The notes under the pieces are model-generated. The model did no database searches and was not told the origin of the DNA. It saw only the letters and a program-made list of their open reading frames with translations. A stretch of 49,838 bases of DNA. It comes from Nemertoderma westbladi. Taxonomy: Eukaryota > Xenacoelomorpha > Nemertodermatida > Nemertodermatidae. This document shows, in pieces, positions 9,892 through 20,481 of this stretch (position 1 is its first letter; every line of letters starts with the position of its first letter). The position numbers and the translations under genes were made by a program. The DNA lies in contig JAUCBJ010005131.1 of the NCBI GenBank assembly GCA_032718475.1, positions 1 to 49,838 of the forward strand, written 5' to 3'.

Positions 9892-10699
9892 GGTTAACCT
9901 GCCAATTTTAGGTGTCTTTTTGTATATCAATTATTTAATGTACTGAAGGTACATCAGCCGAAGCCAGCCTGTGCGCGACCATTCACCCACAGTTAAGGGA
10001 GACTGGATTCGGATGCTTTGATAGTGATTGCAGTGTAGACCTACTGTATTATTCGATTGATCGTTAATATATAATCTCTGACAATATATTTACTTTCGGG
10101 GAAATATTAACAGTTCCTTTAGGACGTGGCGCTTTAAGTATAAAACAGAGTTATGACTTATACTAATCACAACTGGATGGCTACTGAGTTTCGTAAAAAG
10201 CGCATTCTTTAGGAGATGCTTTATTAACCTTCACACTACTTCACACGACTTCACACTAGTTCACACTACTGCGCACTGATCTGCCGACCGTCACTGAATT
10301 TGATCATATATAAGGAGGATCGCAACTGACACATGTAGGGATTATGAAATAGCATTCAATTCACACAAAAACCACTATAATGTAAGTCGCAGTTGCTACC
10401 GGTAAACCTGTTCCTCTAACCTTTAGTAATCAAAGAGATTGAGGGTTTTATGATTATTCATCGGTATTCTCCAAATATATCAGCAATATATACCAACATA
10501 ACACAGTAACACCAATTAATAACAGAATCAAATAATGCGGTGAACAGTCAGTATGTGTAGTTGAATCGCGTTGCGTAGTGCCGCGGTGTGGCGATTCAGA
10601 TATGAAGTATGATTCAGCAATGATTCAGTAGTTGAATTGCGTTGCGTAATGCCGCGATGTGGCGGTGTGCTGCGTTAATAGTTTTACGTTCCTTTAATC
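9892..10699. other. Non-coding region with short tandem repeats
   Basis: No gene recognised. It starts with TTAACCTGCCAATTTTAGGTGTCTT, a word also found near 39008 and 47462. A run of TTCACACTAC-like 10-mers lies at about 10230-10275. A ~37-bp unit (GTTGAATCGCGTTGCG...GTGTGGCG) is repeated at about 10558 and 10630. Confidence 0.5.
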
Positions 10700-11104
10700 A
10701 AAGCCATCTGATGTTTCTGATGTTTAGGTCAAAGTCTGAAACTTCCACAGAAGTACAGAAGAATCCTAAGCCGGTGTTCTGGGCTTAGAAAGATACACAC
10801 TGACTGAATTGCGTGAGTTTCTGTAGGCACTGTCCAACACAAAGTGAAAATCGCTCTGATTGGCTGAGCCGAACAAAGAACAAAGAGAGATTCAGGTTCC
10901 GCGTTGGCAGTAAATCAGCTGACAGATTGCGTCATCTGAGTCATCTTTTAGAGTATTAAGCGAATTGCGGCAGAATGGCTAGTTATGTCCGCTAAAGCAC
11001 ACATACAGACATAACGGGTAAAAATGGCTTGTTATGTCCGCTAAAAGCACCTACACGGTACATTGCGGAGAAAATGACTGGTTATATCCGCAAAAGCTTT
11101 TACA
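10700..11104 (-). repeat. Dispersed ~405-bp repeat, copy 1 (LTR-like)
   Basis: Nearly identical to 21397-21772 in the same orientation, except for a ~29-bp segment absent from copy 2. On the minus strand it begins TGTAAAAGCTTTTGCGG and contains a CCAATCAG box (+ strand CTGATTGGCTG) and several TTAGCGGACATAA words. It may be an LTR for minus-strand material between the copies, but no TG...CA ending at the other side was confirmed. Confidence 0.6.
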
Positions 11105-11130
11105 CCGCTCCCAGAAAATGGGATTTAATT

Positions 11131-12319
11131 CTATAAAATATCAAAAATCACAGTTTCTAAAATATAAAAATACTCTAAACAGTTAGTCCTTCTTATGCGA
11201 ACGGCGTTTATGCAGTTTTTGAGGCTAGCAAGAGTCCTTTTCTCTTTGGGGCGAGCCACTTTACTAGGAGGGCTATAACTCCTGGGTGAAGGGTGCAATA
11301 CAATTGCATCGGAAGGTTTAGGATGACGGTTGGTGTATCTGCCGGTCGAGGTACTCGGTTGATCGGTATCAACCTCAGTGGAACGAGGTCGAACAACCTT
11401 CAGAGCGCGTTTCAAGACAGCAGCTCTTACTGGTCCCTGACGATTTGTCTGCACAAGAGCGGTAGGTGGACCATGTGTAGTGAGAAATTTCGTCGGTTTG
11501 ATGGTTCTTTCCGACTCGCGTTCTCGGGCTCTGTCAAAATCGATATGCTTCTCCTCGAGCTGATTTTCCTCCGCTTGTCGTTGGAAGCATTCGTCTAAAA
11601 CTCGTTTAGAGAGTAGGGTCGTCCAATTTCGATATCTTCTTAGAGATTCTGGATTTCCCGATCGAACTGATATAAAGCTAATTCGTTTACCACTTGGACT
11701 GGTTGCTGCAATTTACGTTTTTCTAAGCAATCGTAGGTTCCTTTTCCGATCTTTTATCGAATAGTGTCTAACGCGTGCGTACAATTTTCTCCTCCACTTC
11801 GGTGACAGATTATATCGGGTTAAACAGGGACGATTATACGGTTGAATGGCGATATTAGGTGTCCGCGTCCCAATCTGGCTAGGTAAGATGGGCGAATATC
11901 TAGGGAGCCCACAACCGGAGTGCCACCGACTAATTGTTCGGGTAACACTAGATCTTTGAACAGTGAGTGCAGTTCAAGAGGATCCGTCATACTATTAGGA
12001 TCAAGAGTCTGAGGTCTCACCAGGAGGGAATGAGCAGGTCTGACCGAGTATTCCGGAACTCATCGTCCGTATCATGTAAATCGATAGGATGACCAGTAGT
12101 TAAGAAGTGCATATTACGATGCGTATAGCGAGCGGTGAATTTTCTATAGTCCAATTCACGCATGAGTTGTTCCTTTGACATTGGCGGTTCGATATAACGG
12201 CCATCGTCCTCCGTAGTAGGTTGACTAACATCGCCGCGTATTAAACTATCAACAAATGCTTGCAATGGTGGGGTATATCGTTCCCTGATACCAAGATCAT
12301 CTTCTATCAACTCAGTCAT
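11131..12319 (-). pseudogene. Gag-like fragment E, minus strand
   Basis: Read from 12319 downwards the first frame starts MTELIEDDLGIRERYTPP and ends at 12017. A second frame (12020-11820) starts MRPQTLDPNS. A third, around 11640-11131, contains a charged helix (EENQLEEKHIDFDRARERESE) and a Pro/Ser-rich tail. Length, charge and position downstream of a retroelement LTR resemble the N-terminal half of a BEL/Pao gag. No DUF1759 or zinc knuckle is present, so the assignment is inference from context. The frames are separated by frameshifts. Confidence 0.4.
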
Positions 12320-13458
12320 AGCTGCTATATGAGTTTATCGATATTATAATTAATCATAATTAGGCTAGTGGTCGTTGCTGCCTACCCCTCACGGCCCCCG
12401 GACAGTGCAAGATCCTCAGTGCTGATGTACTGTTGCCGCTGTGTCTATCGCCAACATAGTAGCTACACAACGACAACAACAACCAGCACGAGTCACTCCA
12501 CTGTCTGTCCCAAGGGCTTAGATTTACTTCAGGTTCTTACTGCAGAGGTAGTGCTACTTTCACAACTGGGACTCGCTACTGTAAACACACTTTAGTAGTA
12601 ACATTCACCTATAAACGCACAAATTCTACACAACTGTCACAAATTGTACACATTCGGGCCATTTGTCCGTTAGTCAAGTGCCTTCCAGAATGCCACGTTA
12701 TTATTATGTATCACTGGATTCTAGCAGTGCGCTATTTATTCCGTATGCTATTCAATGGGGCAAGCTTTTTATTGTTCTTTTAACTCACTTCTAATTCTAG
12801 CGTGGTTGTTGCTATGGTGACATTATGGAAAGCTAGCGGTAGAATTAGGGTAATTCTCATGCATACAGATCTGGGATGCTATTTAATAGTAATTCTTTAA
12901 TTGTCAATATTCCCCTTTATACATGATTTTATGAATTTTATCAGCTATTGACTATATATTGGAGATTCTCGCACACTAATACACTTAATAGGGTGAATCT
13001 CCGCTCCCATGATCTATTAATTAATGGAATTTTGGGAGAGATGAATTTAAATTTATTCCCGTAAATTTTATTATTTAATGTTTGAATAAGCACAATTTTA
13101 TTCCAGAGCATGTCTGGGGACTGGGATCCTTGATTCTAGGAAATTTGTCCTTTTAAGAGTATCCGTAAGTTCTACGATATCTTAATCGACTAGAATTTTA
13201 AAGGATCTAAAATTTAACAGATTTTTATTTATAGATTTTCTAGAGTTAACTTGTAAGTATTTACTCTATTGTATTTGTTTGACAGATTTTATAATATTAA
13301 TAGTTAATATTTAAGATGGGCACCGGTTTATTCCAGAACTTGTCTGTTGGACGTTAACCACTGATTCTAGAATTTTGTCTTTCAAGTATATCGGTGGGTG
13401 CCGCGATATCTTAATCGACTAGAATTACAGATGGTCAAAGGGTTTAACAGATTTATTT
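12320..13458. other. Non-coding stretch between gag fragment E and an LTR
   Basis: No gene recognised. AT-rich from about 12880. Two diverged copies of a ~130-bp segment lie at about 13096-13225 and 13325-13450; both contain TTATTCCAGA, TGATTCTAG and GATATCTTAATCGACTAGAATT. This could be the untranslated leader of E. Confidence 0.45.
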
Positions 13459-13958
13459 TGCATTGTACGCTACTGTTAGAGGGACATCACGTTACTATAT
13501 GTATTATTTAATATACGGTATGAGAGCAATATCGCAAGAAGCAATGTCAGTGAGAAGAGGCAAGTCGTTTCCAAGGTCTACCCAGAGCTTGGTTTAGCCG
13601 AGGCACGAGGATCTGAATTTTGCATTCCTAATACTCTACTTACCAATAATACTTGAATATAGTAGGAGCTTTATTGTACTTTAATAAGTACGGACATTTC
13701 ATCTTACTGTAGTCACGTATTTATAATATGATACGGACAGTAAGGAAAGAGAAAATAATTATTTCTCGCCATTGCACTAAATATATAATATAAGTAATTA
13801 AGTAATAAACACGAGTATATATTGCACTAATCTACTAAATAATCGCTAAAATAACATTCTACTAAATAAAATTAAAGAAAACGATTATAGTAAAATTACA
13901 TAATAATACATACATAAATATAAAATAATAAAAACAAATATAAAATAATATAGTCACA
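13459..13958 (-). repeat. 500-bp LTR, copy 1 (BEL/Pao family D)
   Basis: A 500-base sequence starting TGTGACTATATT on the minus strand and ending GTACAATGCA, so it has TG...CA ends. It is almost identical to 15019-15518; I saw only a few substitutions, for example CGCCATTG versus CGCCGTTG. It lies immediately after the stop codon and short tail of an integrase/DUF5641 coding end, where a 3' LTR belongs. Confidence 0.8.
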
Positions 13959-13976
13959 CACCCACTCCAGACGCTG

Positions 13977-15010
13977 TTACGTTGGGGAGTCCCTAGATGT
14001 TTGTTGGATTAGGGAGGTGGTCGTGGGAAGAGTATCTTGCCTTCCATAGTTTCCGGATAGTTCTCTGTCTTGTTCCAGTAAACATAAACGACCGATTGGG
14101 CGATTGAGCTGCTGCGTTTCGAATACAATTCCAGGTTTCTTAAAGTTACGTCGCATGACGATGAGTTCTACCGATCGCACTAAACCATCATCGGATATAT
14201 GAGTCTCGATGATACGACCTGTCTGCCACCGCTTACGTGGAAGATCTGATTCCACAATAAGGACCATGTCTCCGGCGCTGACGTTTTCTTGCTGCGCAAA
14301 CCACTTGGTTCGAAGTTGTAGCGTAGGCAGATAATGTTTTTCGAAATGGTCAGCGAAACGACGGGATAATAACTGCATAAGTTGCCAAGTTTGTTGGCAG
14401 TATTCATCTCCGTCCGTGATTTCTGATTTTGGGAGCATGGCTACCGGTTTCTTCAGTAGGAAATGCGCGGGTGTTAGCGCTTCTAGGGAGTCGGGACTCG
14501 ATGAGACTGGCATAAGCGGTCTCTCGTTAAGATAGGCGGCGATTTCCTCCATTAACGTCTGCAAAAGTTTGTTGGTGAGATACGCGCGGCAAGGCACTAT
14601 AAAGTGAAATGCGGTCTTCTCGCTCCTTATTAATCTCTCCCAACTTCCTCCCCACCAAGGGGCGTCGGCGGCGTTGAAGGTTCAGCTAGATGCTGTTACC
14701 CTTAGCTGATCGTCCACCTGTCTTTGGTTCCAATCTTTAACTTAAGCTTTGATCTCATTATTGCCACCAATGAAGTTCGTTCCCTTATCAGATCTCATCG
14801 TGTTGCTAGTTCCAAAGCGAGCGATCTGTCGGCGTAAACTCAGTATGAAGCTGTTGGTAGATAGATCGTTCACCATATCTAGATGGATACAGACGAAGAT
14901 GACACACCATCGCTTGACTATAGTCCTAGCACGATATACCTAAATAGGGCCAAATAAATCCACACCGGTATTAGTAAAGGGTGGTTCATAGAAGCTTACT
15001 CGTTCCCTAG
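13977..15010 (-). pseudogene. BEL/Pao integrase core and DUF5641 C-terminal domain (family D)
   Basis: Read leftwards from about 15010, the degraded frame gives a VDLFGP motif (first catalytic Asp, followed at once by a stop), then LSTNSFILSLRRQIARFG and SDKGTNFIGG (second catalytic Asp), then APWWGGSWERL (catalytic Glu). The 206-codon frame 14597-13977 carries LNERPLMP and LTPAHFLLKKP, then DUF5641 with AGDMVLIVESDLPRKRWQ and QLNRPIGRLCLLE. The gene stops 19 bp before the LTR. The core has stops, so the integrase is broken, while the C-terminal domain is open. Confidence 0.8.
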
Positions 15011-15018
15011 GCATTGTT

Positions 15019-15518
15019 TGCATTGTACGCTACTGTTAGAGGGACATCACGTTACTATATGTATTATTTAATATACGGTATGAGAGCAATATCGCAAGAA
15101 GCAATGTCAGTGAGAAGAGGCAAGTCGTTTCCAAGGTCTACCCAGAGCTTGGTTTAGCCGAGGCACGAGGATCTGAATTTTGCATTCCTAATACTCTACT
15201 TACCAATAATACTTGAATATAGTAGGAGCTTTATTGTACTTTAATAAGTACGGACATTTCATCTTACTGTAGTCACGTATTTATAATATGATACGGACAG
15301 TAAGGAAAGAGAAAATAATTATTTCTCGCCGTTGCACTAAATATATAATATAAGTAATTAAGTAATAAACACGAGTATATATTGCACTAATCTACTAAAT
15401 AATCGCTAAAATAACATTCTACTAAATAAAATTAAAGAAAACAATTATAGTAAAATTACATAATAATACATACATAAATATAAAATAATAAAAACAAATA
15501 TAAAATAATATAGTCACA
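15019..15518 (-). repeat. 500-bp LTR, copy 2 (BEL/Pao family D)
   Basis: Direct repeat of 13459-13958. It lies immediately after the coding end of the 706-codon frame and is fused on its other side to integrase coding sequence at a short CAATGC microhomology (15011-15024). It would therefore be the shared middle LTR of a tandem pair, with the second unit truncated. Confidence 0.8.
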
Positions 15519-15536
15519 CACCCACTCCAGACGCTG

Positions 15537-17657
15537 TTACGTTGGGGAGTCCCTAGATGTTTGTTGGATTAGGGAGGTGGTCGTGGGAAGAGTATCTTGC
15601 CTTCCATAGTTTCCGGACAGTTCTCGGTCTCTTTCCAGTAAACATAAACGACCAACTGGGCGATTGAGTTGTTGTGTTTCGAATACAATTCCAGGTTTCC
15701 TCTTCGTCCTGGAATAGTGACAATAGAAACATCGCTTCAAATAAACGACGGCCTTACAAAGCCGATTCCAGGAGCTATAGTGATTTATCGCTCCCTGCAG
15801 GAGATGTGAGAGTCCCTGCGAGACGTCTGGTGTTCCAGATTTCCAGTCTCTTTCTCTGATTTCCACAACAGAGTTATTTGTGGCGGGGGAGTTTAGACCC
15901 ACAGCGTCATCCCCTGAAATCTGTAGTACAGACAGATCAATCGCGGATTTAAATAAATTTGATTTACTCTTCTGGGATTTAGGTTTGACTTTCTCCGCTC
16001 CCTTGGCTTGTCTAATCTCAGCCGTGGTGAGATGAGGAGGCCATTCATCCTCTTCTTTACTTAGGAAGTCGGGTCCACCTAACCAGTCTGGAGTATCTAT
16101 CAGTTCTTGAGGAGTTGCTCCTCTGGAAGCGATGTCGGCTGGATTAATCGTCCCAAGGCAATGTCTCCATTGATCTACATTAGAGTTAATATCGTCATTA
16201 TCTGAGGAGTATGGTGTTCCCTCAGTTGTGGTTGTCTCTCCCTCACTGATGTCTTCTTCCCATTCACTCACTTGATGGACCTGATCTTTGGGTAGCCTTT
16301 CCATGAGTGTCCTACGGGAAGGTCCAGTGAAGTACCAACCTACTCTTGTTCTTCCCGCATAGGTTTGCAATGGTTGCGGTCGAGCAGGCCGTTTCTCTAA
16401 TGTCTCAAGCGCCTCATGCGCATTTTGGCCGATGAGTATCTGTACCCCTGGGTAGTCGGTGTTGAATCTAGGTAGCTCATGTTGCTGGGTGAAATCGTCT
16501 TCATCCCAGTTATAAGGTTCCACTTGACTGGTAGCGAAGTTCTTTATCGCCACCATTTTTACTGACCTTATACTGTGTTCTCCTAGTTCATCCTGGGGGG
16601 TGGACAACGCGCCTACATAGTAGTCTGTAGCTACTGTAGATTTCCAAACCTGCATAATTCCTGAAAGTTTCAACTCAGTTCGGAACTTGGGTTGTCCAGC
16701 AAAGATGTCTTCGGCTAGTTCTTTGTCGATGAATGTTCCTGTGCTGCCGGAGTCAAGGAGGGCGTTCACTATATAGCTCTTTTTTGACCCATGGACTCTC
16801 AACTGCACTACGGGAAATTCCCGGATTCCTACGTTGGAAGTTGGTGCTTTCCAAGATGGTTGTCGGTCCGAAATAGTTAGGGGGAGCTCGCTATCGGTTT
16901 CAGTCTCATACGTAAGCGCTCGATACACTGCGGTGTTTGTCATATAACAGGATTCATTTTCATCGGAGAATTCGTCTGTGTAGAATCCTTCCATCTCAGA
17001 GCTGTGGTCAGTGTTGTTCACATCACTGAACTGGACATGTAGTTCGGGCTCACTTACCTGACTCGTGCGGGTTCTTTCAAATTCTGTGTGCAGCAAGATA
17101 TGATGTTTCGCGCCGCACTTAGCACACCTAGCATCTGAGTAACAGGTCCGCCGTTGGTGTCCTCGTCTGAGACAATTATAACACAACCGCTTATCCCACA
17201 TGACTTCGCGTCTATCCTTTAAGGATTTCTTTAAGAATTCATCACACCCACTCAAGCGATGGGGCCCGTCACACAATACACATTTGGGCTTGATGTTACT
17301 TACTTTAACCTGTGCTGTGTGGTGCACACTTGTTCTTTCCTCGGGCTTTCTGCCATGAATTTTCTTAGGAGACGTAGGAGGAGTTTTTGTTACCTGTTCT
17401 CTCCTGTCACTGGTTCGAGACTTAAATTTACTTACGTCTTTAGGTGCTTTGTTGAAATAGTAAGATCTTTCGGTGTCTTTCCTGCTGTTCTCCTCGTGGG
17501 AAGTTTGGCTTTTGCCGTCGTCGGTATAACACACTGGTGTTACCTTTCGCCTAGAAACAGAATTTTCACTTACCTCACTTTCAGGAGTCTTCTCTCTAGA
17601 CTGTTTTAGGAGTTGTAATCTTACCTCTCGGTTTAAGAATGACAGAAGGTCCGTCAT
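15537..17657 (-). CDS. 706-codon gag/protease frame with in-frame loss of RT and integrase core
   Basis: One uninterrupted frame. Residues 126-190 carry gag zinc knuckles (CVLCDGPHRLSGC, CYNCLRRGHQRRTC, CAKCGAKHHILLH). Residues 298-311 have the aspartic-protease site LLDSGSTGTFID. GWYFTGP near 440 marks the normal protease end. Around residue 485-495 it jumps to WRHC...NPADIASRG, the RNase H end, so RT and most of RNase H are missing. Near 645-652 it jumps again, from pre-integrase sequence to the last ~53 residues of DUF5641. Both joins keep the frame. The start at 17657 is only the first ATG: upstream gag at 17668 reads in another frame, so a frameshift near 17690 probably separates them. 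It might encode a gag-protease protein; expression is unknown. Confidence 0.65.
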   Translation of the reverse strand: MTDLLSFLNREVRLQLLKQSREKTPESEVSENSVSRRKVTPVCYTDDGKSQTSHEENSRKDTERSYYFNKAPKDVSKFKSRTSDRREQVTKTPPTSPKKIHGRKPEERTSVHHTAQVKVSNIKPKCVLCDGPHRLSGCDEFLKKSLKDRREVMWDKRLCYNCLRRGHQRRTCYSDARCAKCGAKHHILLHTEFERTRTSQVSEPELHVQFSDVNNTDHSSEMEGFYTDEFSDENESCYMTNTAVYRALTYETETDSELPLTISDRQPSWKAPTSNVGIREFPVVQLRVHGSKKSYIVNALLDSGSTGTFIDKELAEDIFAGQPKFRTELKLSGIMQVWKSTVATDYYVGALSTPQDELGEHSIRSVKMVAIKNFATSQVEPYNWDEDDFTQQHELPRFNTDYPGVQILIGQNAHEALETLEKRPARPQPLQTYAGRTRVGWYFTGPSRRTLMERLPKDQVHQVSEWEEDISEGETTTTEGTPYSSDNDDINSNVDQWRHCLGTINPADIASRGATPQELIDTPDWLGGPDFLSKEEDEWPPHLTTAEIRQAKGAEKVKPKSQKSKSNLFKSAIDLSVLQISGDDAVGLNSPATNNSVVEIRERDWKSGTPDVSQGLSHLLQGAINHYSSWNRLCKAVVYLKRCFYCHYSRTKRKPGIVFETQQLNRPVGRLCLLERDRELSGNYGRQDTLPTTTSLIQQTSRDSPT

Positions 17658-17667
17658 GGTTGGATCT

Positions 17668-19137
17668 CTATGTTGTTTGGTCCATCAAATAGAGAACCTT
17701 TTTGTCCCAGCGAGTACCTACTTCACTCTTTGGCAAAGCTGATGCTAAGGCTCCTACAACCATAGAATTCTGGTATTCATGAGACTTACCCAACCAGTCT
17801 AATTGTCTACAGATCTCCTGAATCTCATCGGAAAACTCTATAATCCCGCTGCTAAGAAACTTTCGGGGCGCCATTAATTCCGCATACAAATACCTAGCTA
17901 TGTTAGTCCTATTACCATACCTGATGTTTAGTGTATCCCAAACTTGTCTTAATCCATCTGGATGTCCAATAAACTTTAACGCCATTAACTTGGGAGGTCC
18001 TTCCAAACACTTGATGAGGAATCTAAGTTTCTCTCCATTAGATAGTACAGAGTTCTGTATGTTATCTTTGTAATATTTATTAAAAGGTAACCATTTCATC
18101 TCATCTCCATTGAACTTGACGATCTCTCCCACTTTTACCGCTTGATGGGCTTCGGTTCTAGCCATTTGACACGTAAAACTTTCTTGGGCCATCGTGTTAC
18201 TTAATATCGAGTTATCGGTATATAAATTTCTAGGATTATGATCAGATCTATATGGAATATCATTGTCAACAGGTTTATAATTACCCTTAATAGGGTTTAC
18301 TATAGGAGTTTCTACTTCACTAGCAGTATAGATGCGTGTAGGCTCCACACCTTGCGCATGAAATACTTCAGACCTAACGGGTTGACACATTGTTACAGGG
18401 GGTGGTGGTATACCCTTTTGTGTATTTACTAATTTGTTGCGTTCTAACGCGATACTCTGCTGCACTTCTTGCAACTCTAACCTACTTTCCCTTACTGTTC
18501 CCTTGAACTGTTGAACAGTATCCTGCATCTGTCCGAGCAGGAGATCCATCCCCCGCCGTCCCTCATCCACCCACTCGACCGCCGAAGAGGGAGCCGCCAA
18601 CATAGTAGCGGGTAGACGAGGGACGATGGGTGACAAATTGTTAATGTCTTGCTCGGCGTCCAGGACCGGAGTTGACTGAGGAACTGTCCTACTGGATACA
18701 GGTAGTTTAGTACTGTGCAAAGGGAATTTAGAGTTAGGTTCTGGAAGTACAGCGGTCTCTATCACAGAAGGGGTGGCTTCGAGAACAGGCGTAATTATTT
18801 CAGGCTCATCTACTATAGTAGGGAGTCTTTCTACTCTAATAATTTGGTCTGTGGGTTCGGTACTACCTAAGTCTGTGCTAGCTAGTTGCCTTCTCACGGC
18901 TGGGGGCAAATTGGGCAATTTCTGACGGTGGGGCGTTCTTCTATGCCTGCTGAGACGAGATCTATTTCCTCCGCCTTCAGGATCTGTTGTCTCGCCTTCA
19001 TCAGATGATGTAAATCCCTGTCGCTTGGGAGTAGATCGACTTATCAGCTGCATCTGACTAGCTGTTATCTGTTTATTTAAGTAGTCTTGCTTCTCTTGAA
19101 GATTTTCCAACTCTAGTTGGGTTGTCTCTTCAGATGC
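17668..19137 (-). pseudogene. BEL/Pao family D gag: central and DUF1759 region
   Basis: A 480-codon frame. The N-terminal half has a Gln-rich helix (LQEKQDYLNKQI) and a long disordered, Pro/Thr/Ser-rich part. From about residue 330 the DUF1759 gag domain begins (VKFNGDEMKWLPFNKYY, EKLRFLIKCLEGPPKLMA, IGHPDGL, RYGNRTNIARYLYAELM). It ends in a hydrophobic GALASALPKSE segment. The frame stops at 17668, and gag continues in the next frame at 17657. The open frame also extends a little upstream of its first ATG (19110), joining the coiled-coil frame at about 19140 after a frameshift. Gag should form the particle shell. Confidence 0.75.
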
Positions 19138-19706
19138 TTCCGTTCTGCTTCTACCACTGCCTCCGCCGCAGTTCTTTCGGCTTCTGCCGCTGCCACTTTT
19201 CTTTCTGCCTCTGCCACTGCCGCTTTTCTTTCTGCCTCTGCCGCTGCCGCTTTTCTTTCTGCCTCTGCCACTGCAGCTTTTCTTTTCACTTCTGCCGCTG
19301 CTGCTGTTGCTGCCTTTCTGTCTTCTATTTGTTTTTTCTTTAATAATTGTTCTTCCTGTTCCCTAACGATGCGGATTCTTTCATCAAATTTAGCTCGATC
19401 CGCTTCTAACCTTTCCGAATCTATTGCGTCCAACACAAACTTGGCTCCTTCACTATTAGGGCGAAGTCCAGCCAGCCGTCTCCTCAACTCTTCATCACCT
19501 AGAAATCGTTGATAGTCCGACAGATATATGTCAATAGCGTCCTTCTTCTGAGGTTTCTCTGCTGTCGCTTCGCTTTCCACTTGAGAAAAGGTAGCGTCTG
19601 TTGATTCTCCGTGGGTTGAGCGCTCAGCCAGCTGAAATTTCCACTGGGCCGTTCCTTGAACTTTGAGACCCACCCGCTGGAACCAAGTCTTTACGGCAAC
19701 TTGCAA
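19113..19706 (-). pseudogene. BEL/Pao family D gag: Ala/Glu coiled-coil region
   Basis: A 197-codon frame with about six near-perfect AEAERKAA repeats at residues 135-190, predicted to form a long coiled coil. The underlying DNA (19150-19330) is a tandem repeat of 24- to 27-base units rich in CTTCTGCC. The first part contains a DIYLSDYQRFLGDEELRRRL helix. It belongs to the same gag as its neighbours but is offset by frameshifts at both ends. Confidence 0.65.
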
Positions 19707-19847
19707 CGACGTGTCTTGGCTTCTTTTCGAAGCTTCCTCAAAGGCCGATAGGATTAGTCTGATTCTTAGAATTCTTTCTCGAACTTGATAAAGCAGCTCT
19801 CCCTGCTCTTGAGGTCCTTGGGGTTGTTGAAACAGTTGTTCCTCTAA

Positions 19848-20481
19848 TCACTCCAGAGAGCTGAAGAATCCCTGTACATATCCTGCTGCCGACCTCTTCC
19901 ACACAGCTGGATCTCTAGTGTCCCTTACCACTCCCATCCTGTATAAGTCCTCCCAGGCAGCTTCCGATAAGTTAAACGGGAGTCCGGGTCCGGGGAAATT
20001 CCATTGCGTCTCGACAATAGACTTCAGTTCCTCCTTCGTGTATCCCGCATAACTGTCCCTGGTCGATTGCTTACTTCTCACCCAATCCATTTGATGTTCC
20101 TCCACTGCAATCAATACTCTAGTGAGTACGGCTTCAGGAAGAATGAGAAGTGGATCCGAATAAACCGCTTCTGCCATCTTTGTCAACTCTACAGTATCTG
20201 AACTACTGGAGCTATCGGGCCGCTGAGAAATAAGTTCTCGGCTCGGGTGTTGCTGTTGTTTAACAGCTGCCTCTTGGTCCCGCTTGACTTGAGCCCGAGT
20301 GCCTACGATAGACCTACGGTACTTACTAGCCTAGGGTCTGATACTACTACTGGAGGGATGACCTTTCTTATAGTAGGAGGGGAGTTGAACTACTTCGGTC
20401 TCAAACGTTCCGCACTCCTATCTGGATCACAGATGGTTGTATCTAGGAGACTGTCTGACAGGTTTTGCTTTGTGTCAACCA
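19848..20481 (-). pseudogene. BEL/Pao family D gag: N-terminus
   Basis: A start ATG at about 20481 gives MVDTKQNLSDSLLD, which is interrupted by a stop and frameshift near 20380. From about 20270 a Gln/Ser-rich stretch leads into the frame 20186-19848 (TKMAEAVYSDPLLILPE, then WNFPGPGLPFNLSEAAW). The next gag part at 19706 is in another frame. I do not recognise a named domain, but position, orientation and composition make it the gag head of this element. Confidence 0.5.

Noticed and set aside
12368-12595. Plus-strand 75-codon frame with a Thr run
   Set aside because: The Thr run comes from an (ACA)n-like microsatellite, and no family similarity is apparent.
19117-19512. Plus-strand open frames rich in Ser/Ala/Phe or Cys opposite the D gag coiled coil
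   Set aside because: Antisense readings of the AEAERKAA coding repeat, not independent genes.
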